36,584 nucleotides of DNA. Source: Geodermatophilus marinus (GTDB lineage: Bacteria; Actinomycetota; Actinomycetes; Mycobacteriales; Geodermatophilaceae). The translations under genes and the position numbers were made by a program. The notes beneath the pieces are model-generated. The model saw nothing but the letters and a program-made list of their open reading frames with translations. It did no database searches and had not been told where the DNA came from. Below are positions 29,891 through 36,584 of the stretch, piece by piece. The DNA is taken from NCBI RefSeq assembly GCF_003428645.1, contig NZ_QVQH01000035.1, positions 1 through 36,584 of the forward strand, in the 5' to 3' direction. How positions within the stretch are numbered: the first letter of the stretch is position 1; each line of letters starts with the position of its first letter.

Positions 29891-31078
29891 ATGCGCATCG
29901 TCGTCGTGGGGGCCTCGCTGGCCGGCGTCCGCACGGTCGAGGGGCTGCGCCGCCGCGGCAGCGACGCCGACGTCGTGCTCGTCGCCGGCGAGCCCGGTGC
30001 CGCCGACGGCGTCGCCGTCGACCGGCCGCCGCTGTCCAAGGCCTTCCTCGCCTCGCCGGACGCCGAGGCGGCGCCGCTGACCACGCGGGAGAAGCTCGGG
30101 GCGCTGGGCGTCGAGCTGGTGCCCGGCCGCGCCGTCGACCTCGACCTCGGCGCCCGGCGGGTGGGCCTGCACGGCGGCGAGAGCGTGGCCTTCGACCGGC
30201 TGGTCGTCGCCACGGGCTCCTCGCCGCGCACCGTCCCCGGCCTGGAGCCGGTCCCGGGGGTGTTCACCCTCCGCACCGCGGCCGACGCCGCTGCCATCCG
30301 GGCGGCCTGCACCGAGGACGCCCGGGTGGTCGTGGTCGGCGGGGGGTTCATCGGCGCGGAGGTCGCCTGGACGCTGCGGCAGCTGGGCCGGCCGGTCGCG
30401 CTGGTCGAGCCCCTGCCCACGCTCATGGTGCGCGGGCTGGGCCCCGAGCTGGGCGCCGCCATGACCCGCCGGCACGCCGCGGCCGGGGTCGACCTGCACC
30501 TGGGGACCTCGGTGGCCGGCCTCGAGGGCCGGGACCGGGTCGAGGGGGTGCGGCTGACCGACGGCACGCGGCTGCCGGCCGACGTCGTCGTCCTCGGGGT
30601 GGGCACGGTGCCGGAGACCGGCTGGCTGGCCGGCTCCGGCCTCGACCTGCGCGACGGGGTGGTCTGCGACGAGCACCTGGCCGCGGTCGGCGCCGAGGGC
30701 GTGCACGCGGTGGGGGACGTCGCCCGGTGGCACCACCCCCGCTACGGGGTGGACGTCCGGGTCGAGCACTGGACCAACGCGGTGGAGACCGCCGGCGTGG
30801 TCGCCGCCGACCTCGCCGGCGAGCGGGCGGTGCACGACGCGCTGCCCTACGTCTGGACCGACCAGCTCGGCGGGCGGCTGCAGGTCTTCGGCCAGGTGCG
30901 CCCCGGGGACGAGGTGCGGGTCGTCTCCGGCGACCTCGACGGCTCCTTCGTCGCGATCACCGGCGGGGAGGGGCAGCTGCGCGGCCTCGTCGGCCTCGGC
31001 GCGGTCAAGCAGCTCATGCCCTTCCGCAGGCTGCTGCTCGCCGGCGCCGGGTGGGACGAGGCGCTCGCCGCCGCCTGA
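29891..31078 (+). CDS. FAD-dependent ferredoxin reductase
   Basis: Flavoprotein of 395 residues in the pyridine nucleotide-disulphide family, type putidaredoxin reductase. The FAD motif at the N-terminus is VVVGASLAG (about 4-12). A DRPPLSK segment follows and 'LVVATGSSPRTVPG' marks the second FAD contact. The NAD(P)H motif is VVVGGGFIGAEVA (about 151-163), and HAVGDVA is the C-terminal FAD contact. The ATG is at 29891. It would pass electrons from NAD(P)H to the ferredoxin at 29684 and on to the P450s, giving a class I chain. The last 90 residues match the usual reductase C-terminal domain. Confidence 0.92.
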   Translation: MRIVVVGASLAGVRTVEGLRRRGSDADVVLVAGEPGAADGVAVDRPPLSKAFLASPDAEAAPLTTREKLGALGVELVPGRAVDLDLGARRVGLHGGESVAFDRLVVATGSSPRTVPGLEPVPGVFTLRTAADAAAIRAACTEDARVVVVGGGFIGAEVAWTLRQLGRPVALVEPLPTLMVRGLGPELGAAMTRRHAAAGVDLHLGTSVAGLEGRDRVEGVRLTDGTRLPADVVVLGVGTVPETGWLAGSGLDLRDGVVCDEHLAAVGAEGVHAVGDVARWHHPRYGVDVRVEHWTNAVETAGVVAADLAGERAVHDALPYVWTDQLGGRLQVFGQVRPGDEVRVVSGDLDGSFVAITGGEGQLRGLVGLGAVKQLMPFRRLLLAGAGWDEALAAA

Positions 31079-31140
31079 GCCGCCCGGGGGTCGGTGGCAC
31101 CCGCGGTCGCCGGGAGCCCCTCCCCGGTCCCCGTCGATCG

Positions 31141-31155
31141 TAGGCTGCCGCCGTG
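31141..31155 (+). promoter_or_regulatory. Leaderless-type promoter: TAGGCT six bases before GTG
   Basis: TAGGCT at 31141-31146 fits the -10 pattern TAnnnT, and six bases later the GTG start (31153) coincides with the expected transcription start. No ribosome-binding sequence precedes the GTG. This is the arrangement of leaderless genes in actinobacteria. Confidence 0.5.
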
Positions 31156-31941
31156 GGTCCGGACGTGTGGGCCAGCGGGGCGGCCTACGAGCCGTACGTG
31201 GGCCGGTGGAGCCGAAAGGTGGCCGCCGAGTTCCTGCGGTGGCTGGCCGTCGGCCGCGGGGCGCGGTGGGTCGACGTGGGGTGCGGCACCGGGGCGGTGA
31301 CGGAGGCGGTGCTCCGGCAGGCGGACCCCGCCGCGGTGCTCGGGGTGGACGCGTCCGCGGCCTACGCCGAGCACGCCCGCGCGCACCTCCCCGACCCGCG
31401 GGCGCGGTTCGTCGTCGGCTCGGCGGGCGCGCTGCCGATCGGGGACGCGCGGGCGGACGCGGTCGTCGGCGGGTTGGTGCTCAACTTCGTGCCCGACGCG
31501 GCGCAGGCGGTGGCGGAGATGGCCCGCGTGGCCCGGCCCGGCGGCACGGTCGGCGCGTACGTGTGGGACTACGCGGGCGGGATGCAGCTGATCCGCCGGT
31601 TCTGGGACGCCGCGGCGGCGCTGGACCCGCGGGCCCGGGAACTGGACGAGGGGGCGCGCTTCCCGCTGTGCCGCCCCGGGCCGCTGCGGAGCCTGTTCAC
31701 CGGCGCCGGCCTGGTCGACGTCCGGGTCCACCCGGTCGACGTGCCGACCCGCTTCCGCGACTTCGACGACTGCTGGACGCCGTTCCTCGGCGGGCAGGGC
31801 CCCGCGCCCGGGTACGCCGTGTCGCTCGCCGAGGACCGGCGCAGCGAGTTGCGCGAGCACCTCCGCGTGCGGCTGCCGTACGACCCGGACGGGTCCATCC
31901 CGCTGTCGGCCCGCGCCTGGGCCGTGCGCGGCGGGCGGTGA
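31153..31941 (+). CDS. SAM-dependent methyltransferase (class I)
   Basis: Protein of 262 residues with the Rossmann SAM-binding motif VDVGCGTGAVT (about 39-49), an acidic VLGVDAS that ends the second strand, and a VGSAGALPIGDARADAV segment. 'ARVARPGGTVGAYVWDYAGG' follows. It belongs to the UbiE/methyltransferase_11-type family that methylates small molecules. It has no obvious link to the CoA pathway. The likely leaderless start at GTG 31153 supports an independent transcript. The end lies 52 bases from the convergent MFS gene. The acceptor substrate is unknown. Confidence 0.85.
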   Translation: MGPDVWASGAAYEPYVGRWSRKVAAEFLRWLAVGRGARWVDVGCGTGAVTEAVLRQADPAAVLGVDASAAYAEHARAHLPDPRARFVVGSAGALPIGDARADAVVGGLVLNFVPDAAQAVAEMARVARPGGTVGAYVWDYAGGMQLIRRFWDAAAALDPRARELDEGARFPLCRPGPLRSLFTGAGLVDVRVHPVDVPTRFRDFDDCWTPFLGGQGPAPGYAVSLAEDRRSELREHLRVRLPYDPDGSIPLSARAWAVRGGR

Positions 31942-31993
31942 CCCGGCGGCCCTCCCGTGCGGGCGAGGTCGACCACCCCCGCGGCCGACGGGC

Positions 31994-33235
31994 TCAGGTG
32001 CGGACGTCCCCGACCAGCCCGGTCGTGGACGCCGAGCGTGCCCGCACGCCGGCGGCCGCCGGGGGCACCCGGCGCTGGACGACCGCGTAGGAGACCACCG
32101 ACAGCGCCATGGCCGCGGCGGTGACCGCCCACGGCACGTCGTAGCCGCCGGTGGCGTCGGCCAGGGCGCCGAACGCCAGGGGGGAGACCAGCGCGCCCAG
32201 GTAGTAGCCGCACGACATCACCGCGGTCGCCCGGCCCACCGCGTGCGGTGCCCGGTCGACGGCGACCGCGTGCGCGAACCCGGCGCCGACCATCGCGCCG
32301 AGCAGCCCCGCCAGCGCACCCAGGGCCACCAGGGCCAGGCCGAGGTGGGTGCCCGCCCACAGCAGCAGCGTGCCGGCCAGGCTGGTGGCGCAGATGCGGG
32401 CGGCGGTGCTCGCCCGGCGGGCCGGTCCCCGGCGGTCGCTGCGGCGCGCGGCCAGGACCATCGCCACGGTGCCCGCGCCGGTGCCGGTCGCCGACACCAG
32501 CCCCGCGACGGTGGGGGCGACGCCGCCGTCGACCAGGCTCACCACCAGCCAGGCGGAGAGCGGGTTGGTGCCGATGACGAAGCAGGTGGCCGCCAGCGCC
32601 ACCCAGGCGAAGCCGCGCGGCAGCCGGGCATGCCCGTGCGGCCCGGTGCCGGCGGGGCCGGGACGCCGGCTGGGCAGCCAGGCGAGGGCGAGCGCCGCGT
32701 TGACCGCGGCCAGGCCGGCGAGGGCGAGGCAGACGCCCCGCCAGCCCACCGCCGCAGCCGCCGCCGGCCCGGCCAGCGCCATCACCGTCAGCAGCCCGGG
32801 GATGCCCGCGGTCTTCACGGCCACCGCGCCGGCGGCCTGGTCGGCCCGGGACACCGCCGTCACGGCGACGCTGGTCCCGGCGTTGAGGAAGGCGTAGCCG
32901 CAGCCGATGACCACGCTGGTCACGAGCAGCGCGGGCAGCGAGCCGACGGCGGCGACGACCGCCAGGCCGGCGGCGGTGAGGGCCTGGTCCCCGGCCACCC
33001 ACCAGCGTGCCCCGAGCCGATCGACCAGCCCGGAACCGAGCAGGGACGTCACCCCGGTGGCGCCGTAGAACAGGCCGACGACGAGACCGAGCTGGGCGCC
33101 GGTGAGGTCGAGGTCGGCGACCAGGGCGGGGCCGAGGTAGCCCACCAGCGGCATCGGCACCGCCCCCAGCCCCATGGCGAGGGTGCTCACCCCCAGGACG
33201 GCGGAGCGGGCCGGAGCCTCGCGGGTTCCCCTCAT
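31994..33235 (-). CDS. Major facilitator superfamily transporter
   Basis: Integral membrane protein of 413 residues with about 12 hydrophobic segments. An MFS motif A-like loop (GSGLVDRLGARW) lies near 67-78 and a basic central loop (PSRRPGPAG...HGHARLPRG) near 188-208. The second-half motif A equivalent is AARRSDRRGPARR. It resembles CynX/NimT-like or general MFS exporters. The start ATG 33235 has no ribosome site and lies only 14 bases from a -10-like TAGGAT, so the message may be nearly leaderless. It is divergent from korA. It may export or import a pathway compound; direction and substrate are unknown. Confidence 0.85.
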   Translation of the reverse strand: MRGTREAPARSAVLGVSTLAMGLGAVPMPLVGYLGPALVADLDLTGAQLGLVVGLFYGATGVTSLLGSGLVDRLGARWWVAGDQALTAAGLAVVAAVGSLPALLVTSVVIGCGYAFLNAGTSVAVTAVSRADQAAGAVAVKTAGIPGLLTVMALAGPAAAAAVGWRGVCLALAGLAAVNAALALAWLPSRRPGPAGTGPHGHARLPRGFAWVALAATCFVIGTNPLSAWLVVSLVDGGVAPTVAGLVSATGTGAGTVAMVLAARRSDRRGPARRASTAARICATSLAGTLLLWAGTHLGLALVALGALAGLLGAMVGAGFAHAVAVDRAPHAVGRATAVMSCGYYLGALVSPLAFGALADATGGYDVPWAVTAAAMALSVVSYAVVQRRVPPAAAGVRARSASTTGLVGDVRT

Positions 33236-33241
33236 CAGTGC

Positions 33242-33263
33242 TAATGCTTATCCTAGTTTGACC
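33242..33263. promoter_or_regulatory. Divergent control region with the shared 18-bp element
   Basis: TAATGCTTATCCTAGTTT at 33242-33259 matches the element at 29614-29631 in 17 of 18 bases. On the minus strand TAGGAT (33255 to 33250) is a good -10 for the MFS gene. On the plus strand TTGACC (33258-33263) could be a -35 for korA, with TACCCG at 33281-33286 as a weak -10 after 17 bases. The same regulator probably acts at both sites. Confidence 0.5.
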
Positions 33264-33315
33264 CGCCGGGGAACCCGTCGTACCCGGCGCCACCCCTCGC
33301 ACCCCCGGAGGCGCG

Positions 33316-35202
33316 ATGACCAGCACCGCCGCGGCGGGCACCGACGCCCGTCCGACACAGCCGCGCTCCCGCGTGGTGATCCGCTTCGCCGGGGACTCCG
33401 GGGACGGCATGCAGCTGACCGGGGACCGGTTCACCGCGGAGGCCGCGGCGTTCGGCAACGACCTCGCGACGCTGCCCAACTTCCCCGCCGAGATCCGGGC
33501 GCCGCACGGCACCCTGGCCGGGGTCTCCAGCTTCCAGCTGCACTTCGCCGACCACGACATCCTCACGCCCGGGGACCGGCCCGACGTGCTGGTGGCGATG
33601 AACCCGGCGGCGCTCAAGGCCAACGTCGGGGAGCTGCCGGCGGGCGGGGTGCTGATCGTCGACACCGACGAGTTCACCCGCCGCAACCTGGCCAAGGTCG
33701 GCTACGCCGCCGACCCCCTGGAGGACGGTTCGCTGGCGCCCTACGCGGTGCACCGGGTCGCGATGACCTCGCTGACCACGGCGGCGCTCGCCGAGCTCGG
33801 GGTGGGCAAGAAGGACGCCGAGCGGGCCAAGAACATGTTCGCCCTCGGCCTGCTGTCCTGGATGTACTCCCGCCCCACCGGGGGCACCGAGGCGTGGCTG
33901 CGCGCGAAGTTCGCCCGACGCCCGGAGATCGCCGAGGCCAACGTGGTCGCCTTCCGCACCGGGCACGCCTACGGGGAGACCACCGAGGCCTTCGCCGTCC
34001 CGTACGAGGTGGCGCCCGCGGTCCTGCCGGACGGCACCTACCGGCAGGTCACCGGCAACCTCGCGCTGGCCTACGGCCTGGTCGCCGCCGGCGTGCGCTC
34101 CGGCCTGCCGGTCTTCCTCGGCAGCTACCCGATCACCCCGGCCTCCGACATCCTGCACGAGCTGTCCCGGCTCAAGCGCTTCGGCGTGACCACCTTCCAG
34201 GCCGAGGACGAGATCGCCGCGGTCGGCGCCGCCCTCGGCGCGGCCTACGGCGGGGCGCTGGGGGTGACCTCGACCTCCGGCCCGGGCGTGGCGCTCAAGA
34301 GCGAGGCGGTCGGGCTCGCGGTCATGACCGAGCTGCCCCTGGTCGTCGTCGACGTCCAGCGGGGCGGGCCGTCCACGGGGCTGCCGACCAAGACCGAGCA
34401 GGCCGACCTGCTGCAGGTGCTCTTCGGCCGCAACGGCGAGTCCCCCGTGCCCGTCGTCGCCCCCCGCTCACCGGCCGACGCCTTCGACGCCGCCCTGGAG
34501 GCCGCGCGGATCGCCCTGGCCTACCGGACGCCGGTCTTCCTGCTCTCCGACGGCGCGATCGCCAACGGCTCGGAACCCTGGCGGCTGCCCGAGGTCGAGG
34601 AGCTGCCCGCCCTCGCGGTGGAGTTCGCCACCGAGCCGAACGGGCCGGACGGGGAGTTCCTGCCCTACCTGCGGGACCCGGAGACCCTGACCCGCCCGTG
34701 GGCCGTCCCGGGCACCCCGGGCCTGACCCACCGGATCGGCGGCCTGGAGAAGGCCGACCGGACCGGGGACATCTCCTACGACCCGGCCAACCACGAGCTC
34801 ATGGTCCGGGTCCGGCAGGCCAAGGTCGACGGCATCGCCGTCCCCGACCTCGAGGTGGAGGACCCGACCGGGGACGCCGACGTCCTCGTGCTGGGCTGGG
34901 GGTCGACCTGGGGCCCGATCGGCGCGGCCGTGCGGCGGCTGCGCACCGCCGGGCACCGCGTGGCCCGGGCCCACCTGCGGCACCTCAACCCGCTGCCGGC
35001 CGACACCGGCGCGGTGCTGCGCTCGTACCGCCGCGTCGTCGTCCCGGAGATGAACCTCGGCCAGCTGGCGCTCCTCCTGCAGGGCCGCTTCACGGTGCCG
35101 GTGGAGTCGGTGACCAAGGTCGCCGGGCTGCCCTTCGGCGCCGCCGAGCTGGCCGAGCGCCTCACCCCGTACGTGGAGGAGAAGGAGCAGGTGACCGCGT
35201 GA
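33316..35202 (+). CDS. korA: 2-oxoacid:ferredoxin oxidoreductase, alpha (fused gamma-alpha) subunit
   Basis: Subunit of 628 residues of an oxygen-tolerant-type 2-oxoglutarate (or other 2-oxoacid):ferredoxin oxidoreductase. The N-terminal gamma domain begins 'VVIRFAGDSGDGMQLTGDRF' and has FPAEIRAPHGTLAGVSSFQ. The alpha (pyrimidine-binding) domain follows, with GSYPITPASDI near 270 and TSTSGPGVALKSEA near 318. A C-terminal VLGWGSTWGPI segment lies near 525. The start ATG 33316 has GGAGG at 33307-33311. It overlaps korB as GTGA. The complex would oxidise a 2-oxoacid plus CoA to an acyl-CoA and reduce ferredoxin. Confidence 0.93.
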   Translation: MTSTAAAGTDARPTQPRSRVVIRFAGDSGDGMQLTGDRFTAEAAAFGNDLATLPNFPAEIRAPHGTLAGVSSFQLHFADHDILTPGDRPDVLVAMNPAALKANVGELPAGGVLIVDTDEFTRRNLAKVGYAADPLEDGSLAPYAVHRVAMTSLTTAALAELGVGKKDAERAKNMFALGLLSWMYSRPTGGTEAWLRAKFARRPEIAEANVVAFRTGHAYGETTEAFAVPYEVAPAVLPDGTYRQVTGNLALAYGLVAAGVRSGLPVFLGSYPITPASDILHELSRLKRFGVTTFQAEDEIAAVGAALGAAYGGALGVTSTSGPGVALKSEAVGLAVMTELPLVVVDVQRGGPSTGLPTKTEQADLLQVLFGRNGESPVPVVAPRSPADAFDAALEAARIALAYRTPVFLLSDGAIANGSEPWRLPEVEELPALAVEFATEPNGPDGEFLPYLRDPETLTRPWAVPGTPGLTHRIGGLEKADRTGDISYDPANHELMVRVRQAKVDGIAVPDLEVEDPTGDADVLVLGWGSTWGPIGAAVRRLRTAGHRVARAHLRHLNPLPADTGAVLRSYRRVVVPEMNLGQLALLLQGRFTVPVESVTKVAGLPFGAAELAERLTPYVEEKEQVTA

Positions 35203-36281
35203 GCACCGATCTGGGCATGCCCGCCGTCGGCGGGCTGGACCTCGTCCCGGCCGCCGACGCCCCGCAGAAGGCCAAGGACTACACCAGCGACCAGGAGGTG
35301 CGCTGGTGCCCCGGCTGCGGGGACTACGCCGTGCTGGCCGCCGTCCGCTCCTTCCTGCCGGCGCTGTCGATCCGGCGGGAGAACGCGGTCTTCATCTCGG
35401 GGATCGGCTGCTCGTCGCGGTTCCCGTACTACCTCGACACCTACGGCATGCACTCCATCCACGGCCGGGCCCCGGCCATCGCCACCGGCCTGGCCACCTC
35501 CCGCCCGGACCTGTCGGTGTTCGTGGTCACCGGCGACGGCGACGCCCTCTCCATCGGCGGCAACCACCTCGTCCACGCGCTGCGGCGCAACGTGAACATC
35601 ACGATCCTGCTGTTCGACAACCGGATCTACGGCCTGACGAAGGGCCAGTACTCGCCCACCAGCGAGGTCGGCAAGGTCACCAAGTCCACCCCCGAGGGCT
35701 CGGTGGACGCGCCGTTCAACCCGCTGGCGCTGGCGCTGGGCGCCGACGCCACCTTCGTCGCCCGGGTGATGGACTCCGACCGGAAGGGCCTCACCGAGGT
35801 GCTCGAGGCGGCGGCCCGGCACCGCGGCGCCTCGCTGGTGCAGATCTACCAGGACTGCCCGATCTTCAACGACGGCTCGTTCGACGTGCTGCGCCGCCCG
35901 GACGACGCGGAGTCGCGGGTGATCGCCGTCCGCCACGGCGAGCCGATCACGTTCGGGACCGACGGCCGGTGGGCCGTCGTCCGCCGGGGGTTCGGCCTCG
36001 CGGTCGCGCCGGCCGCCGAGGTCGCGCCGGAGGACGTCGTCGTGCACGACGCCACCGACCCCGGGCTGGCCCACGCCCTCGCCCGGCTCTCGGACCAGGA
36101 CCTCGAGCACGTCGTGCTCGGCGTGCTGCGCCAGGTCTCCCGCCCCACCTACGACGACCTCGCCCGCGCGCAGGTCGCCGCCGCCGTCGACGCCGGGGGC
36201 GCGGACCTGCGCGCGCTCGTGCACGGCGGCGACACCTGGACCGTCCGGGACGGTGCGGTGACCACCGCGGCGCAGCCGTGA
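35199..36281 (+). CDS. korB: 2-oxoacid:ferredoxin oxidoreductase, beta subunit
   Basis: Subunit of 360 residues carrying thiamine diphosphate and one 4Fe-4S cluster. Four cysteines at the expected places are C37 and C40 (CPGCGDY), C71 (GIGCSSRF) and C220 (QDCPIF). The TPP/Mg motif is GDGDAL at 112-117, continuing to FDNRIYGLTKGQYSPTS. The first 30 residues precede the conserved core. GTG 35199 overlaps the korA stop. The active 2-oxoacid is likely 2-oxoglutarate by family, but the sequence alone does not settle it. A reduced ferredoxin product could serve other ferredoxin-using enzymes here. Confidence 0.93.
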   Translation: MSTDLGMPAVGGLDLVPAADAPQKAKDYTSDQEVRWCPGCGDYAVLAAVRSFLPALSIRRENAVFISGIGCSSRFPYYLDTYGMHSIHGRAPAIATGLATSRPDLSVFVVTGDGDALSIGGNHLVHALRRNVNITILLFDNRIYGLTKGQYSPTSEVGKVTKSTPEGSVDAPFNPLALALGADATFVARVMDSDRKGLTEVLEAAARHRGASLVQIYQDCPIFNDGSFDVLRRPDDAESRVIAVRHGEPITFGTDGRWAVVRRGFGLAVAPAAEVAPEDVVVHDATDPGLAHALARLSDQDLEHVVLGVLRQVSRPTYDDLARAQVAAAVDAGGADLRALVHGGDTWTVRDGAVTTAAQP

Positions 36282-36370
36282 GCGGGCCGCCGCTCGGGCC
36301 CGGCGCCGAGCCGCTGCCGGACGGCGCCGTGGCCGGTCACCACCGGCCCGCCCCCACCCGCACCGCCTGA
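36278..36370 (+). CDS. Possible 30-residue ORF coupled to korB
   Basis: A GTG at 36278 overlaps the korB stop as GTGA and opens a 30-codon frame rich in Pro, Gly and Ala, with two adjacent His (GHHRPAP). The stop TGA at 36368-36370 is followed by the F420 reductase-like gene 27 bases later. The overlap is of the kind used throughout this window. The composition is also what chance would give in such GC-rich DNA, so I hold it at low confidence. No function can be proposed. Confidence 0.25.
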   Translation: MSGPPLGPGAEPLPDGAVAGHHRPAPTRTA

Positions 36371-36397
36371 CCGACCCCACGACCCGGGAGGACCCCC

Positions 36398-36584
36398 GTG
36401 ACCGCTACCCGCCCCACCCGCTCGCCGCACGACCTGCCCGACGTCGCCCGCCTGACCGTCGGCGTGCTGGGGGGCACCGGGCCGCAGGGGCGGGGGCTGG
36501 CGGTGCGGCTGGCCGCGGCCGGGCAGCGGGTGCTGCTGGGCGGGCGGGACGCCGAGCGGTGCGCCGAGGTGGCCGCGGGGGTGG
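36398..36584 (+). CDS. npdG: NADPH-dependent F420 reductase-like protein (partial, 5' part)
   Basis: Only the first 62 residues are in the window. After 20 residues of Pro/Arg/Thr-rich leader comes LTVGVLGGTGPQGRGLAVRL, a Rossmann NADP-binding start whose LGGTGPQGRG is typical of F420:NADPH oxidoreductases. A VLLGGRDAERC segment follows, where Gly-x-Arg fits the NADP phosphate-binding region. The start GTG 36398 has GGGAGGA at 36385-36391. It would exchange hydride between NADPH and coenzyme F420. Its place after korAB and the presence of two PNPOx-like proteins in the window are consistent with F420 use in this organism. The full sequence is cut by the window edge. Confidence 0.75.
   Translation, partial: MTATRPTRSPHDLPDVARLTVGVLGGTGPQGRGLAVRLAAAGQRVLLGGRDAERCAEVAAGV

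Noticed and set aside
32243..33244. Plus-strand frame of 333 codons opposite the MFS gene
   Set aside because: Gly/Gln/Arg-rich translation without family signs; the minus-strand frame encodes an obvious membrane transporter.

Overview
The window is very GC-rich, with almost every codon ending in G or C. It is densely packed, and many genes overlap as ATGA or GTGA. Together with GTG starts, a leaderless-type promoter, a CxxHxxC ferredoxin, mycofactocin-type dehydrogenases and a probable F420 reductase, this points to an actinobacterium. Geodermatophilaceae or a related soil lineage is my guess; it is not proven by the sequence. No rRNA, tRNA, transposase, integrase or CRISPR array was seen.

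Layout. (1) 244-4940: a branched-chain-amino-acid-type ABC importer (lipoprotein receptor, two permeases, two ATPases) behind a good promoter. (2) 5023-14481: a tightly coupled plus-strand run of acyl-CoA ligase, acyl-CoA dehydrogenase, CitE-like lyase, MaoC hydratase, aldehyde dehydrogenase, class III CoA-transferase, SDR, amidohydrolase and a MenB/BadI-like crotonase. It starts behind a perfect 14-bp palindrome. (3) 14482-16643: a repeat-bearing gap and a three-gene islet (PNPOx-like, cupin, NTF2-like) with visibly different codon use. (4) 16631-17224 (minus): a second PNPOx-like protein. (5) 17321-20890: ligase, enoyl-CoA hydratase, NTF2-like protein and a mycofactocin-type SDR. (6) 20930-25847 (minus): eight coupled genes, namely NTF2-like, ligase, two MaoC-fold proteins, thioesterase, NTF2-like, EthD-like and NTF2-like. 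(7) 25992-29579 (minus): two cytochrome P450s and a second mycofactocin-type SDR. (8) 29684-31078: the ferredoxin and FAD reductase that could feed the P450s. (9) 31153-33235: a methyltransferase and an MFS transporter. (10) 33316-end: 2-oxoacid:ferredoxin oxidoreductase (korA-korB) and the start of an F420:NADPH oxidoreductase-like gene.

Taken together this looks like a catabolic island for an imported hydrophobic or (ali)cyclic compound, perhaps a terpenoid or cyclic acid. P450s would hydroxylate it, mycofactocin-linked SDRs and an aldehyde dehydrogenase would oxidise it, and three ligases or a CoA-transferase would make CoA esters. Dehydrogenase, hydratases, a possible C-C hydrolase and a CitE lyase would then break it down. 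The substrate cannot be read from the sequence. CRP-type palindromes and a repeated 18-bp promoter element suggest coordinated regulation.
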